A stretch of 64,000 bases of DNA from Flavobacterium sp. JAD_PAG50586_2 (GTDB taxonomy: Bacteria > Bacteroidota > Bacteroidia > Flavobacteriales > Flavobacteriaceae): assembly GCA_023213215.1 (NCBI GenBank), contig CP096136.1, positions 3,100,001-3,164,000 on the forward strand, given 5' to 3'. Below, piece by piece: positions 37,733 through 46,967 of this stretch. The notes under the pieces were generated by a model. The model was not told the origin of the DNA. It ran no database searches and saw nothing but the letters and a program-made list of their open reading frames with translations. The stretch's first letter is position 1, and each line of letters begins with the position of its first letter. A program made the position numbers and the translations under genes.

Positions 37733-40700
37733 CTATTCATGAACGATAACCCATTCGCCTGAAGCAATCATACTTTCAGCTTTTTTGTATTTCATCGTTT
37801 CCGTTTTGCCGCTCATCACATGTTTGATGGTAACGTTATCATTACGGTTGATTTTTGGCTGGTCGCGAACAATAGTTTCTGTTACCTGCGGACGTTGGGA
37901 AGCAGCCTGTCCTGCCTCACGGTTCGCACTTTCGCTGCTTTCTATTTCGTCCCTGCTTTCGGTATAGTTTTGTTTTTCACGAACCTGAAGCGCTTCCTGT
38001 ATGTTTTGGTTTTGCTGTGGCAGATCACCTTTGAAAAGGAATGAAATCACTTCCTTATTCACACCATCAAGCATTGCCCTGAACAAATTGAAGGCTTCCA
38101 GTTTATAGATAAGCAATGGATCTTTTTGCTCATGGACTGCCAACTGAACCGATTGTTTCAGTTCGTCCATTTTACGCAAATGTTTTTTCCAGGCTTCATC
38201 CACAATGGCAAGTGTTATGTTTTTTTCGAAATCGGCTACCAATTGTGTACCGTTGGTATCGAATGCTTTTTTCAAATCGGTTACCACATTAAGGGTTTTG
38301 ATTCCATCCGAAAAAGGAACGATAATCCTTTCGAAGGTGTTGCCTTCTTTTTTATAAACATCAGTAATAATAGGCAGTGCTTCGCGTGCACTTCTTTCGG
38401 TTTTCTCAGTATAATAAGCCATTGCTGCTTTATATACTTTACCCGTAATTTCATTTTCAGATAATTTTTCAAATTCACTTTGTGAAATAGGAGAAGTTAT
38501 CGAGAAGTATCGAATCAATTCGAATTCGAAATTCTTGAAATCGTTTTTGCCTTTATTTTCATCTACGATTAGCTCGCAGGTGTCATACATCATATTCGCG
38601 ATATCCAGTTTCAGACGCTCTCCGTGTAAAGCATGGCGACGACGTTTGTAAACTACTTCACGTTGTGCGTTCATTACGTCATCGTATTCCAGCAAACGTT
38701 TACGAGTACCGAAGTTATTTTCCTCTACTTTTTTCTGGGCACGCTCAATAGATTTGGTCATCATGGAATGTTGGATTACTTCACCTTCCTTCAATCCCAT
38801 TCTGTCCATGATTTTGGCAACCCGGTCAGAACCAAATAAACGCATTAAGTTATCTTCTAAAGACACATAAAACTGTGAGCTTCCCGGATCTCCCTGACGA
38901 CCGGCACGACCACGCAACTGACGATCCACACGACGTGAATCGTGACGTTCCGTACCAATAATTGCCAAACCACCAGCAGCTTTTACTTCTGGCGTAAGCT
39001 TGATATCGGTTCCACGACCAGCCATGTTCGTTGCAATAGTTACAACGCCTGGTTTTCCGGCTTCTTCAACAATCTGTGCTTCCTGTTTGTGCATTTTAGC
39101 GTTCAGTACGTTGTGATTTACACCTCGTATCTTAAGCATTCGGCTTAACAACTCAGAAATCTCTACAGAAGTGGTTCCGATAAGTACCGGTCTACCTGCC
39201 TGTGATAATTGGGTAACATCTTCAATAACGGCGTTGAATTTTTCACGAACCGAGCGGTAAATCAAATCTTCCTTATCCTGACGCGACATTCCACGGTTAG
39301 TTGGAATTTCAACCACATCTAATTTGTAGATTTCCCAAAGCTCTCCAGCTTCAGTCACAGCAGTTCCGGTCATACCGGCCAATTTACTGTACATACGGAA
39401 ATAATTCTGTAATGTAATCGTAGCAAAAGTTTGTGTTGCTGCCTCAATCGTAACCTGTTCTTTGGCTTCAATTGCCTGGTGCAATCCGTCAGAATAACGA
39501 CGTCCGTCCATGATACGACCTGTTTGTTCATCTACAATCAGGATTTTATTGTCCATGATTACGTATTCTACATCTTTTTCAAAAAGAGTATAAGCTTTTA
39601 ATAACTGTGTAAGTGTGTGGATTCTTTCCGATTTGATTCCGAAATCCTGGAACAATCTTTCTTTAGCTTCCGCTTCCTTATCCTTATCAAGGTTTTGCTT
39701 TTCGATGTTGGCAATTTCTGTTCCAATATCTGGCAGAACGAAGAAAGTTGCATCAGTATCCTGCGAAAGGAATTTGATTCCGTTATCAGACAGTTCTACC
39801 TGATTGTTTTTCTCTTCAATAACAAAATACAGTGCCTCATCAACTTCCGGCATTTTTTTGTTATTGTTTTCCATGTATTCGTTTTCCGTTTTCTGGAGCA
39901 ATGCTTTTACACCTTCTTCACTTAAGAATTTGATTAGCGCTTTATTTTTTGGCAACGCTCTGTAAGCTCTCAATAATTGGAAACCAGCTTCTTTGTTGTT
40001 TCCTTCCTTGAATAATCGTTTCGCTTCAGTTAAGAAACCATTTGCCAATTGACGTTGTAAATTATATAGGTTTTCGATTTTTGGTTTCAATTCGGTAAAT
40101 TCATGACGATCACCATCCGGAACCGGGCCTGAAATAATCAATGGAGTTCTGGCATCATCAATCAATACCGAGTCAACCTCGTCGACAATCGCATAGTTGT
40201 GTTTTCTTTGTACCAAATCTTCCGGAGAATGCGCCATATTATCACGTAGGTAATCAAAACCAAATTCATTATTGGTTCCATAAGTAATATCTGCCTCGTA
40301 AGCTTTTCTACGGGCATCAGAGTTTGGCGAGTGATTGTCGATACAGTCAACAGTTAATCCGTGGAACTCAAATAAAGGTGCTTTCCAGGTACTATCACGT
40401 TTTGCCAGATAGTCATTTACAGTAACCAAGTGAACACCGTTTCCTGTCAAGGCGTTTAAATAGAGTGGAAGAGTTGCCACCAATGTTTTTCCTTCACCCG
40501 TCTGCATCTCGGCAATTTTACCTTCGTGTAGCACGATACCACCAATTAACTGAACATCGTAATGAATCATGTCCCAGGTAATTTGCTTTCCGGCAGCATT
40601 CCATTGGTTTGCCCAGTTAGTCTCGTTACCAACTAAAGTAATGTATGGTTTTGTAGCAGAAAGTTCTCTGTCTTTCTCTGTAGATGTAACTGTAATTGTA

Positions 40701-41080
40701 GAATTTTCCTTGAATCGCCTTGCTGTTTCCTTGATTACGGCAAACGCTTCCGGAAGTATTTCCATCAATACTTTCTCTGAAATTTCATAAGCTTCTTTTT
40801 CCAAAGCGTCAATAGCGTTGTAGATATCTTCTCTTAAATCGATATCAGCGGTATTTTCAGCTTCTATTTTTTTAGCTTGGATATCGGCATCCTGCTTCGC
40901 ACGCGCTTGTTTTATTTTTTCCTTGAATTCAGCTGTTTTAGCTCTCAACTCGTCGTGAGAAAGATTTGCCAATACAGGCTCTAAAGCTTTTATTTTAGTG
41001 ATATAAGGTTGAGTAGCTTTGACATCCTTTTGAGATTTGTCGCCTACAAAAGCTTTGATAATGGTATTTATGAAACTCAT
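37733..41080 (-). CDS. secA: Preprotein translocase ATPase SecA
   Basis: SecA drives proteins through SecYEG using ATP. The 1115 residues show Walker A MQTGEGKT (192-199), the Asp box V-D-E-V-D-S-V-L-I-D-D-A-R-T-P-L-I, the second nucleotide domain with N-M-A-G-R-G-T-D-I-K-L and R-Q-L-R-G-R-A-G-R-Q-G-D-P-G, and the helical scaffold. It is longer than the roughly 900-residue E. coli protein because of a long region between the Asp box and the second nucleotide domain, as is usual in Bacteroidota. The Cys-rich zinc tail is absent; the protein ends in a different short basic domain. Confidence 0.98.
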   Translation of the reverse strand: MSFINTIIKAFVGDKSQKDVKATQPYITKIKALEPVLANLSHDELRAKTAEFKEKIKQARAKQDADIQAKKIEAENTADIDLREDIYNAIDALEKEAYEISEKVLMEILPEAFAVIKETARRFKENSTITVTSTEKDRELSATKPYITLVGNETNWANQWNAAGKQITWDMIHYDVQLIGGIVLHEGKIAEMQTGEGKTLVATLPLYLNALTGNGVHLVTVNDYLAKRDSTWKAPLFEFHGLTVDCIDNHSPNSDARRKAYEADITYGTNNEFGFDYLRDNMAHSPEDLVQRKHNYAIVDEVDSVLIDDARTPLIISGPVPDGDRHEFTELKPKIENLYNLQRQLANGFLTEAKRLFKEGNNKEAGFQLLRAYRALPKNKALIKFLSEEGVKALLQKTENEYMENNNKKMPEVDEALYFVIEEKNNQVELSDNGIKFLSQDTDATFFVLPDIGTEIANIEKQNLDKDKEAEAKERLFQDFGIKSERIHTLTQLLKAYTLFEKDVEYVIMDNKILIVDEQTGRIMDGRRYSDGLHQAIEAKEQVTIEAATQTFATITLQNYFRMYSKLAGMTGTAVTEAGELWEIYKLDVVEIPTNRGMSRQDKEDLIYRSVREKFNAVIEDVTQLSQAGRPVLIGTTSVEISELLSRMLKIRGVNHNVLNAKMHKQEAQIVEEAGKPGVVTIATNMAGRGTDIKLTPEVKAAGGLAIIGTERHDSRRVDRQLRGRAGRQGDPGSSQFYVSLEDNLMRLFGSDRVAKIMDRMGLKEGEVIQHSMMTKSIERAQKKVEENNFGTRKRLLEYDDVMNAQREVVYKRRRHALHGERLKLDIANMMYDTCELIVDENKGKNDFKNFEFELIRYFSITSPISQSEFEKLSENEITGKVYKAAMAYYTEKTERSAREALPIITDVYKKEGNTFERIIVPFSDGIKTLNVVTDLKKAFDTNGTQLVADFEKNITLAIVDEAWKKHLRKMDELKQSVQLAVHEQKDPLLIYKLEAFNLFRAMLDGVNKEVISFLFKGDLPQQNQNIQEALQVREKQNYTESRDEIESSESANREAGQAASQRPQVTETIVRDQPKINRNDNVTIKHVMSGKTETMKYKKAESMIASGEWVIVHE

Positions 41081-41115
41081 AATTGGGTTTGGTATTTTAT
41101 ATTTTTAAAGGTGTG

Positions 41116-41123
41116 CAAATTTA
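41116..41123 (-). promoter_or_regulatory. Candidate -7 box TAAATTTG for secA
   Basis: On the minus strand this lies 35 bp before the secA ATG and matches TAnnTTTG. A CAA (TTG on the minus strand) lies only 16 bp upstream, shorter than the usual 19-20 bp spacing. Confidence 0.45.
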
Positions 41124-41173
41124 AACAAAAAAAAGCCCTCAATGGACTTTTCTCTCTTGTGATTGTTTATTTT

Positions 41174-41395
41174 TTAATATTCATCCTCGTTCCAAAGATA
41201 ATCTTCGTCGGTTGGATAATCTGGCCAAATTTCTTCCATCGATTCGTAGATTTCACCTTCATCTTCTATAGATTGTAAATTCTCTACTACTTCAAGAGGA
41301 GCACCAGTTCTGATAGCATAATCAATAAGTTCATCTTTGGTTGCTGGCCAAGGCGCATCGCTTAAATACGAAGCTAATTCTAATGTCCAATACAT
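41174..41395 (-). CDS. DUF2795-domain protein
   Basis: 73 residues. Y-W-T-L-E-L-A-S-Y-L-S-D-A-P-W-P-A-T-K-D and L-I-D-Y-A-I-R-T-G-A-P fit the small helical DUF2795 family, here with a very acidic C-terminal tail rich in Asp, Glu, Tyr and Trp. Function unknown. A TATTTTTG box lies upstream on the minus strand at 41426-41419. Confidence 0.75.
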   Translation of the reverse strand: MYWTLELASYLSDAPWPATKDELIDYAIRTGAPLEVVENLQSIEDEGEIYESMEEIWPDYPTDEDYLWNEDEY

Positions 41396-41560
41396 CTTCT
41401 ATGATTTTTAATATTATGCAAAAATAAATTTATTACTCAAAAAGGCAAGTTTTTTTTGATTTATTTTTAAATATGTTTAAGAACGTTTTTTTTTTAGTGC
41501 TCCGTAGTCAGTTTTTAGTGTTTAGTAAACAACTGCTTTCTAACTTCTGAATTCCTACTT

Positions 41561-42130
41561 CTATTTCCTCGGAATCCATTGTACTTCCTCGGCTTTTAGG
41601 TCAAGGGTCAACTTTCGTGCCAAGACAAAAAGGTAGTCAGAAAGTCGGTTAAGGTACTTTATAACGAGTTCGTCAGTGGGTTCTGATTCGTGTAAATGCA
41701 CCGCTAAACGCTCGGCTCTTCGGCATACGCAACGGGCAATATGACAATATGACACTGTAGTATGTCCACCTGGTAAAACAAAATGTGTCATTTGTGGTAA
41801 TGAAGCTTCCATAGAATCAATTTCCTTTTCAAGAAATTCGATATCACTTTCAAGAATTCCTAAATTTTGCAGTCTTGGTTGGCCGTTTTTTAGAGTTTCC
41901 TTTTCAGGTGGTGTTGCCAGAATGGCTCCAACGGTAAATAATCTGTCCTGGACTTCAATTAATACATTTTTGTATAACGGATTCATTTCCTGATCGCGTA
42001 GTAAACCAATATGTGAGTTGAGTTCGTCAACTGTGCCGTAGCTTTCTATGCGGATATGGTGTTTTGGGACACGGGTTCCGCCAAAAAGTGCGGTTGTTCC
42101 TTTGTCTCCGGTTTTAGTGTATACCTTCAT
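41561..42130 (-). CDS. PduO-type cob(I)alamin adenosyltransferase
   Basis: Makes adenosylcobalamin from cob(I)alamin and ATP. The 189 residues include the N-terminal K-V-Y-T-K-T-G-D-K-G-T-T nucleotide motif, E-S-Y-G-T-V-D-E-L-N-S-H-I-G and the C-R-R-A-E-R-L-A-V segment, all typical of the PduO/MMAB fold; length is normal. With MeaB at 30 kb it indicates adenosylcobalamin-dependent methylmalonyl-CoA mutase use. A TATCTTTG box occurs on the minus strand at 42201-42194. Confidence 0.93.
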   Translation of the reverse strand: MKVYTKTGDKGTTALFGGTRVPKHHIRIESYGTVDELNSHIGLLRDQEMNPLYKNVLIEVQDRLFTVGAILATPPEKETLKNGQPRLQNLGILESDIEFLEKEIDSMEASLPQMTHFVLPGGHTTVSYCHIARCVCRRAERLAVHLHESEPTDELVIKYLNRLSDYLFVLARKLTLDLKAEEVQWIPRK

Positions 42131-42193
42131 TTAGATTTTAAGATTTTTAGATTGCTAGATTTTCCTCTGAATTCTAGAACCGTAATTGATTTC

Positions 42194-42201
42194 CAAAGAT
42201 A
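42194..42201 (-). promoter_or_regulatory. Candidate -7 box TATCTTTG for the adenosyltransferase
   Basis: Exact TAnnTTTG match on the minus strand, 63 bp before the ATG, next to the dispersed repeat at 42227. Confidence 0.45.
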
Positions 42202-42226
42202 GCAAAAATAGAAACGGATTACCAAT

Positions 42227-42305
42227 TAGCCCCGATGGAAGTGGCACGCAGTATAACGGACAGCGGGAAAATGGATTACTGATAAAGCCCGAAACTTTCG
42301 CTCCT
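42227..42305. repeat. Dispersed intergenic repeat, copy A
   Basis: Begins TAGCCCCGATGGAAGTGGCA and includes AGCGGGAAAA and further G/C-rich words, in contrast to the AT-rich surroundings. A second copy in the other orientation lies at 51586-51644, sharing the TAGCCCCGATnGnAnTGGCA head and an AGCGGGA tail. It sits between two leftward genes. Confidence 0.65.
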
Positions 42306-42331
42306 GATTGCCACGTTCCTCGCAATGACAA

Positions 42332-43030
42332 TTACAGATGATCGGGATTTGGATTATCACTTTCAATCAAGCCATCGCGCAGACGGATTATCCGGTGTGC
42401 ATATTTGGCAATATCTTCCTCGTGTGTTACAAGGATTACCGTGTTTCCGTTTTTATGGATGTCGTTGAAAAGGTTCATGATTTCGACAGAAGTTTTACTG
42501 TCGAGATTTCCTGTGGGTTCATCGGCCAAAATGATGGAAGGTTTATTAACCAAAGCACGCGCAATGGCTACACGTTGGCGTTGTCCTCCGGAAAGTTGGT
42601 TGGGTTGGTGATCCATTCTGTCGGATAGATTTACCTGAGTGAGTACTTCTGTTGCACGTACGTTTCTTTCCGATTTGGAATATCCGGCGTAAATCATTGG
42701 TAATGCTACATTGTCTAAGGCCGTAGTTCTAGGCAAAAGATTAAAGGTCTGGAATACAAATCCGATTTCCTTGTTTCGGATTTCTGCCAATTCATCATCG
42801 TGCATCTTACTAACGTCATTTCCGTTGAGTATATAAGTTCCCGATGTTGGCGTGTCCAAGCAGCCTAATAAATTCATCAGGGTAGATTTGCCCGAACCCG
42901 AAGGTCCCATTAAGGCAACGTATTCCCCTTTATTTATATTTAGATCTATTCCTTTAAGGACATTGATAATTTCGCTGCCTAAAACGAAATCACGTTTTAG
43001 TTTTTTGATATTGATTAATGGATTTGCCAT
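42332..43030 (-). CDS. MacB/LolD-type ABC transporter ATP-binding protein
   Basis: 232 residues from ATG 43030; an upstream TTG-type extension has no coding character. Walker [10 protein letters not shown] (42-50), signature L-S-G-G-Q-R-Q-R, Walker [13 protein letters not shown] and the H-loop V-T-H-E are present. The N-x-L-P-R-T-T-A region and length match the MacB/LolD/FtsE branch, which works with a FtsX-like permease. No permease gene is adjacent; only a 43-residue membrane protein lies upstream. Confidence 0.93.
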   Translation of the reverse strand: MANPLINIKKLKRDFVLGSEIINVLKGIDLNINKGEYVALMGPSGSGKSTLMNLLGCLDTPTSGTYILNGNDVSKMHDDELAEIRNKEIGFVFQTFNLLPRTTALDNVALPMIYAGYSKSERNVRATEVLTQVNLSDRMDHQPNQLSGGQRQRVAIARALVNKPSIILADEPTGNLDSKTSVEIMNLFNDIHKNGNTVILVTHEEDIAKYAHRIIRLRDGLIESDNPNPDHL

Positions 43031-43071
43031 TTTATATATAATAGTTGGGGTTAAAGTTATAAAAAAGAAAG

Positions 43072-43203
43072 TTAATTTATAACGTGTTTTAACCATTGTC
43101 CAAAGTTAAAACCAGCTTTGGCAATAATTATTATGCCTAAAACGACAACAAATGCCAATAAAATTTTGAACTGTTTAGATTGTAAGAACTTTTGCGTTTC
43201 CAT
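43072..43203 (-). CDS. Small single-pass membrane protein (43 aa)
   Basis: ATG 43203 to TAA at 43072-43074. A polar N-terminus ([13 protein letters not shown]) precedes a membrane helix (about 14-29, [14 protein letters not shown]) and a short tail. It is 41 bp upstream of, and in line with, the ABC ATPase gene. No homology evidence; the pattern and placement support a real gene. Confidence 0.6.
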   Translation of the reverse strand: METQKFLQSKQFKILLAFVVVLGIIIIAKAGFNFGQWLKHVIN

Positions 43204-43371
43204 AGTTTAATATTCAAAATACAGTTATAGGTACTGTTAATGCACAAATTGTTACAGACATAAATTGAACTCATATAGAAATTCTATAAATCGTTTTAAA
43301 AATGGTGTAACAACAGGCGAATGGTTTCAAAGTAATTTTACATCAAACAAATAGTAACAAATAACCATATT

Positions 43372-44039
43372 ATGAAAAAAATGTATTTACGATCGGAATC
43401 CTGGCTATCGCTTTAGCTTTCACTTCTTGTAAGGATGAAAAGCAGGCACAAGCTGAAAAAACAGTTAATAATTATGTAGTGTATGTAGACTCATTAGGAA
43501 ATGTAGCTGCTGACGACGCCAAAGCAAATTGGGAAGCTATTGATGCCGACTATCAAATGAGAGTTGCTGCTGCTGAAAGCTCTTTGAGTGAATCAGATAA
43601 TGAAACTCTAAGAGAGAAATTAGCTGAAAGTAAGGCAAAATACGAAGCTTTAAAAGCAAAATATGCAGCTGAATTAGAAGCAGAAAACGCTACGGCTGTT
43701 AAAACTCCAAACCAATTGGTTAGAGATAGATTCTTCGGTGAAGGAAAAGTGGGTGAAGACATGAATTTCTCATGGGTAAACAAAGATAACATCTTACAGG
43801 TATACCAAGATTTCTATGATTCATACAAAGCAAACAAAGGAGATTTCTCTAGAGAGGATTTCGACGAAGTAAAATTGTTGTATGAAGCATTGGATAGCAG
43901 AAAAAATACTGTTGAAAAAGAAGGATTATCGTCAGAAGACAATAACAAAATTGGTTCTATCAAATTCAAATTCTCAGCAGAGTTTAAAGTTAACAGAATT
44001 GGTGCTAAAGCAAGAGAAAACGCAGAAGCAAAAGAATAA
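43372..44039 (+). CDS. Lipoprotein with coiled-coil region (frame broken near start)
   Basis: ATG 43372 followed by an A-run 43375-43381. One added A restores M-K-K-N-V-F-T-I-G-I-L-A-I-A-L-A-F-T-S-C-K-D, a lipoprotein signal with the Cys after F-T-S, and then a 222-residue frame to 44039. The mature part is helical and rich in Glu, Lys and Ala (L-R-E-K-L-A-E-S-K-A-K-Y-E-A-L-K-A-K-Y), suggesting a coiled coil. Function unknown. A terminator follows. Confidence 0.85.
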
Positions 44040-44064
44040 GGAAATATAAAGTTGGTTTTTAATG

Positions 44065-44098
44065 AAAAATGGCAATCAGGGATGGTTGCCATTTTTTT
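44065..44098. terminator. Hairpin terminator
   Basis: AAAAATGGCAA and TTGCCATTTTTTT pair around a short loop just after the lipoprotein stop. It overlaps the 3' end of the convergent methyltransferase gene and can serve both. Confidence 0.8.
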
Positions 44099-44876
44099 AT
44101 GCTCTGATCACAAAATGTTCCTTGGGCTGTTCCTGCCTGAAGAAAACAATTCCCCATTGAAAAGTATCAATCGTAACAGTTACTTTGGAATGGTTTTTTA
44201 TTATTTCCCAGGCATCTTCCATATCTTTAGACCAATGGATATCATCAAAAATCCAAACCGATTCGTTGTTGATAGTGGGCAATAACATTTCAAAATAGTC
44301 TAAGGTTGCTTTTTGTGAGTGATTGCCGTCGAAGTATATCAGTTGTCGCTTGTCAGTTGTCGGTTGTTGGTTGGTTAAAAAAGTACTGAATTCCGTTTGG
44401 ATAGGATTTACATTATGCAATGAAAAATCTTGAAATTGATTTTGAGCTACAGCCAAAGTATTGGGACAACCTTCAAGTGTAATGATTTTAGCTTTTGGGT
44501 TTCCCAATGAAAGGGCAGCAGTTGCCAGTCCAAGCGAAGTTCCAATTTCTAAAATATTTTCAGGTTGAAAATAATGGGTAATCCTGAATAATAATTCTGC
44601 CCTTTTTGCTGAGATTCCGGCATTCATTGCAATTTGATTTATTGCTCGAGTGTTGCTTTTAAAAACTTTCGAACCAGCTCCAAAATCAGTTACTTCGATA
44701 GTTTTTTTATTGGATAAAAGTGAATCCCTGTATTTTTTAAGAACTACATATTCCGGATATTTCTTCTTATCATAAAAACATTTGGTTATCAATGAAAACA
44801 CGAACGGCGAATGCACACCGTGTTCGTTTTTGGAGTTCCAAAGGAATTTTAGATATGATTTAATGATATGTAACAT
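44097..44876 (-). CDS. Class I SAM-dependent methyltransferase
   Basis: 259 residues. Motif I is N-I-L-E-I-G-T-S-L-G-L-A-T, followed by the acidic I-I-T-L-E-G-C-P and a later F-D-G-N-H-S-Q-K segment typical of O-methyltransferase-like folds (the YrrM/COMT group). The substrate cannot be named. The N-terminal W-N-S-K-N-E-H-G-V-H-S-P-F-V-F is seen in a Bacteroidota group of these enzymes. Confidence 0.85.
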   Translation of the reverse strand: MLHIIKSYLKFLWNSKNEHGVHSPFVFSLITKCFYDKKKYPEYVVLKKYRDSLLSNKKTIEVTDFGAGSKVFKSNTRAINQIAMNAGISAKRAELLFRITHYFQPENILEIGTSLGLATAALSLGNPKAKIITLEGCPNTLAVAQNQFQDFSLHNVNPIQTEFSTFLTNQQPTTDKRQLIYFDGNHSQKATLDYFEMLLPTINNESVWIFDDIHWSKDMEDAWEIIKNHSKVTVTIDTFQWGIVFFRQEQPKEHFVIRA

Positions 44877-44880
44877 TTGA

Positions 44881-44960
44881 GTGATTAGTGATTAGTGATT
44901 AGTGATTGGTAATTAGTCAAAAAAAACATTAAGATGCTAGTCACTAATTACTCATTACTA
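44881..44960. repeat. Tandem AGTGATT words with inverted partner
   Basis: GTGATTA is repeated about four times, then ACTAATTACTCATTACTAATTAC in partly complementary form, so the gap can fold into a large AT-rich hairpin between two leftward genes. Function unknown. Confidence 0.55.
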
Positions 44961-44973
44961 ATTACTTTTTTTA

Positions 44974-46836
44974 TTATTCCATTTTTGATGAAAGTTCAAA
45001 CCAACGCTCTTCTTTTTCCTCCATTTTCTTAATGATAACTTCCAGTTCTTTGGCTTTCGCAGTGATATCCGCATCAGCGACTTTTCCTTCAGCGAATTGG
45101 TTTTCGATTTGTTTTTTCTCGTATTCCAAATCCTTGATTTCTCTTTCTATTTTATTGAATTCCTTTTGCTCATTGAAATTTAAGCCTGACGTAGTTGAAT
45201 TATTCTGTTTCCAATTCACCTTTTCAGTGCTTACACTCGATAAATTTTTCGGTTCAGCCGAATCTTCATAAGCCCTGAAATCTGAATAATTTCCAGGAAA
45301 ATCCTCAATCTGCCCTTCGCCACGGAAAATAAATAGGTGATCTACAATCTTATCCATAAAATATCGGTCGTGGGAAACCACTAACAAACAGCCGGGATAA
45401 TCCAAAAGGAAACTCTCTAACACATTCAAGGTTACAATATCTAAATCATTCGTTGGCTCATCTAAAATCAGGAAGTTCGGATTCTGAATCAGAACCGTAC
45501 ACAAATACAATCGCTTCAATTCACCACCACTCAGTTTTTCAACAAAGTCGTATTGTTTTTTGGCATCAAATAAAAATCGTTCCAATAACTGTGAGGCCGA
45601 AATGATTTTTCCTTTCGTCAACGGGATATATTCTCCGTATTCCTTAATGATATCGATAACCTTTTGACCCGGTTTCGGATTGATTCCGCTTTGGGTATAA
45701 TAACCGACTTTAATTGTATCGCCAATTACCACTTTTCCGGCATCGGGAACCATGGTTTTGGTTAGGATATTTAAGAAAGTTGATTTCCCGGTTCCATTTT
45801 TACCAATGATTCCAATACGTTCACCACGCTGAAAATCATAAGTGAAGTTATCCAGAATCGTTTTGTCCTTGAATTTTTTATACAGTTTATGCAGCTCAAT
45901 AATCTTGCTGCCCATACGTTCCATATTGATTTCGAGCTCAACTACATTTTCTTTTCGACGGCTTTCGGCAACGGCTTTGATTTGGTAAAAATCATCCTGG
46001 CGCGATTTCGATTTGGTTGTTCTGGCTTTAGGCTGACGGCGCATCCAGGCTAATTCCTTTACGAAAAGATTCTGCGCTTTGTCGATAGAAGAATTTTCCA
46101 TGGCAATGCGTTCTTCCTTTTTCTGAAGATAATAGGAGTAATTTCCCTTGTACGAATATAATTTTCCATTATCGAGTTCGATAATTTCGTTACACACACG
46201 CTCCAAAAAGAAACGGTCGTGCGTTACCATAAACAGCGTAATATTTTCTTTGGCAAAATAACTTTCCAGCCATTCAATCATCTCTAAATCTAAGTGATTC
46301 GTAGGTTCGTCCAGAATCAGTAGGTCAGGACGGTTGATCAAAATAATGGCTAACGACAAACGTTTTTTCTGTCCACCCGAAAGTGATTTCACCTTTAATT
46401 TTAAATCTTCAAGCTTTAATTTGGTTAAAATCTGTTTGAATTGTGTTTCAAAATCCCACGCATTGTGGCGATCCATTTCGTCAAATGCCAGTTGGTATTT
46501 TTCTTCATCTTCGGGGTTTTCCAAAGCTTTTTCGTAACGTTCGATAACGTGCAGGATTTCATTATCCGAAGCAAAAATACTTTCCTCAATCGTTAGTTCA
46601 TCCTGCAATTGGTTATTCTGAGAAAGAAATGCCATTTTGAGTCCTTTGCGAATTACAATCTGACCTGTGTCCGGTTCGTCATCGCCATTGATCATTTTCA
46701 TGATTTGTGTTTTTCCAGAACCGTTTTTGGCAATGAAAGCGATTTTCTGGTCTTTGTTGATTCCGAAAGAAATGTCCTTAAACAAAGTTCTTTCGCCAAA
46801 TGATTTTGATATGTTTTCTACTGAAAGGTAATTCAC
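44974..46836 (-). CDS. ABC-F family ATPase with C-terminal coiled coil (Uup-like)
   Basis: 620 residues, two ABC domains without membrane segments. First Walker A is AKNGSGKT (36-43; Ala in the usual Gly position), with L-S-G-G-Q-K-K-R and L-D-E-P-T-N-H-L-D-L; the second has GKNGTGKST and L-D-E-P-T-N-D-L-D-I. A linker rich in Arg/Lys and a C-terminal coiled coil (E-R-E-I-K-D-L-E-Y-E-K-K-Q-I-E) match the Uup branch, implicated in ribosome and branched-DNA metabolism. Confidence 0.92.
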   Translation of the reverse strand: MNYLSVENISKSFGERTLFKDISFGINKDQKIAFIAKNGSGKTQIMKMINGDDEPDTGQIVIRKGLKMAFLSQNNQLQDELTIEESIFASDNEILHVIERYEKALENPEDEEKYQLAFDEMDRHNAWDFETQFKQILTKLKLEDLKLKVKSLSGGQKKRLSLAIILINRPDLLILDEPTNHLDLEMIEWLESYFAKENITLFMVTHDRFFLERVCNEIIELDNGKLYSYKGNYSYYLQKKEERIAMENSSIDKAQNLFVKELAWMRRQPKARTTKSKSRQDDFYQIKAVAESRRKENVVELEINMERMGSKIIELHKLYKKFKDKTILDNFTYDFQRGERIGIIGKNGTGKSTFLNILTKTMVPDAGKVVIGDTIKVGYYTQSGINPKPGQKVIDIIKEYGEYIPLTKGKIISASQLLERFLFDAKKQYDFVEKLSGGELKRLYLCTVLIQNPNFLILDEPTNDLDIVTLNVLESFLLDYPGCLLVVSHDRYFMDKIVDHLFIFRGEGQIEDFPGNYSDFRAYEDSAEPKNLSSVSTEKVNWKQNNSTTSGLNFNEQKEFNKIEREIKDLEYEKKQIENQFAEGKVADADITAKAKELEVIIKKMEEKEERWFELSSKME

Positions 46837-46893
46837 TTTGAGTTATAAATTATAAATTATGAGTTATGAGTTGGACAAAACATAACTTTCCCG

Positions 46894-46901
46894 CAAAAGT
46901 A
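46894..46901 (-). promoter_or_regulatory. Candidate -7 box TACTTTTG for the Uup-like gene
   Basis: TAnnTTTG match on the minus strand, about 58 bp before the ATG at 46836, in the divergent gap with the glycosyltransferase. Confidence 0.4.
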
Positions 46902-46955
46902 GTACTTTAAAGTCGTTCATCATTTTCAAATCTTCAAATTTCCAAATTTTCAAAT

Positions 46956-46963
46956 TATATTTG
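46956..46963 (+). promoter_or_regulatory. Candidate -7 box TATATTTG, almost on the start codon
   Basis: Exact TAnnTTTG match ending four bases before the ATG at 46968. Transcription starting about seven bases on would give a leaderless mRNA for the glycosyltransferase. Confidence 0.5.
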
Positions 46964-46967
46964 CCAA

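Noticed and set aside
44881..44960. Insertion-sequence inverted repeats
   Set aside because: No transposase lies between or beside them; the sequence is low-complexity AGTGATT words.
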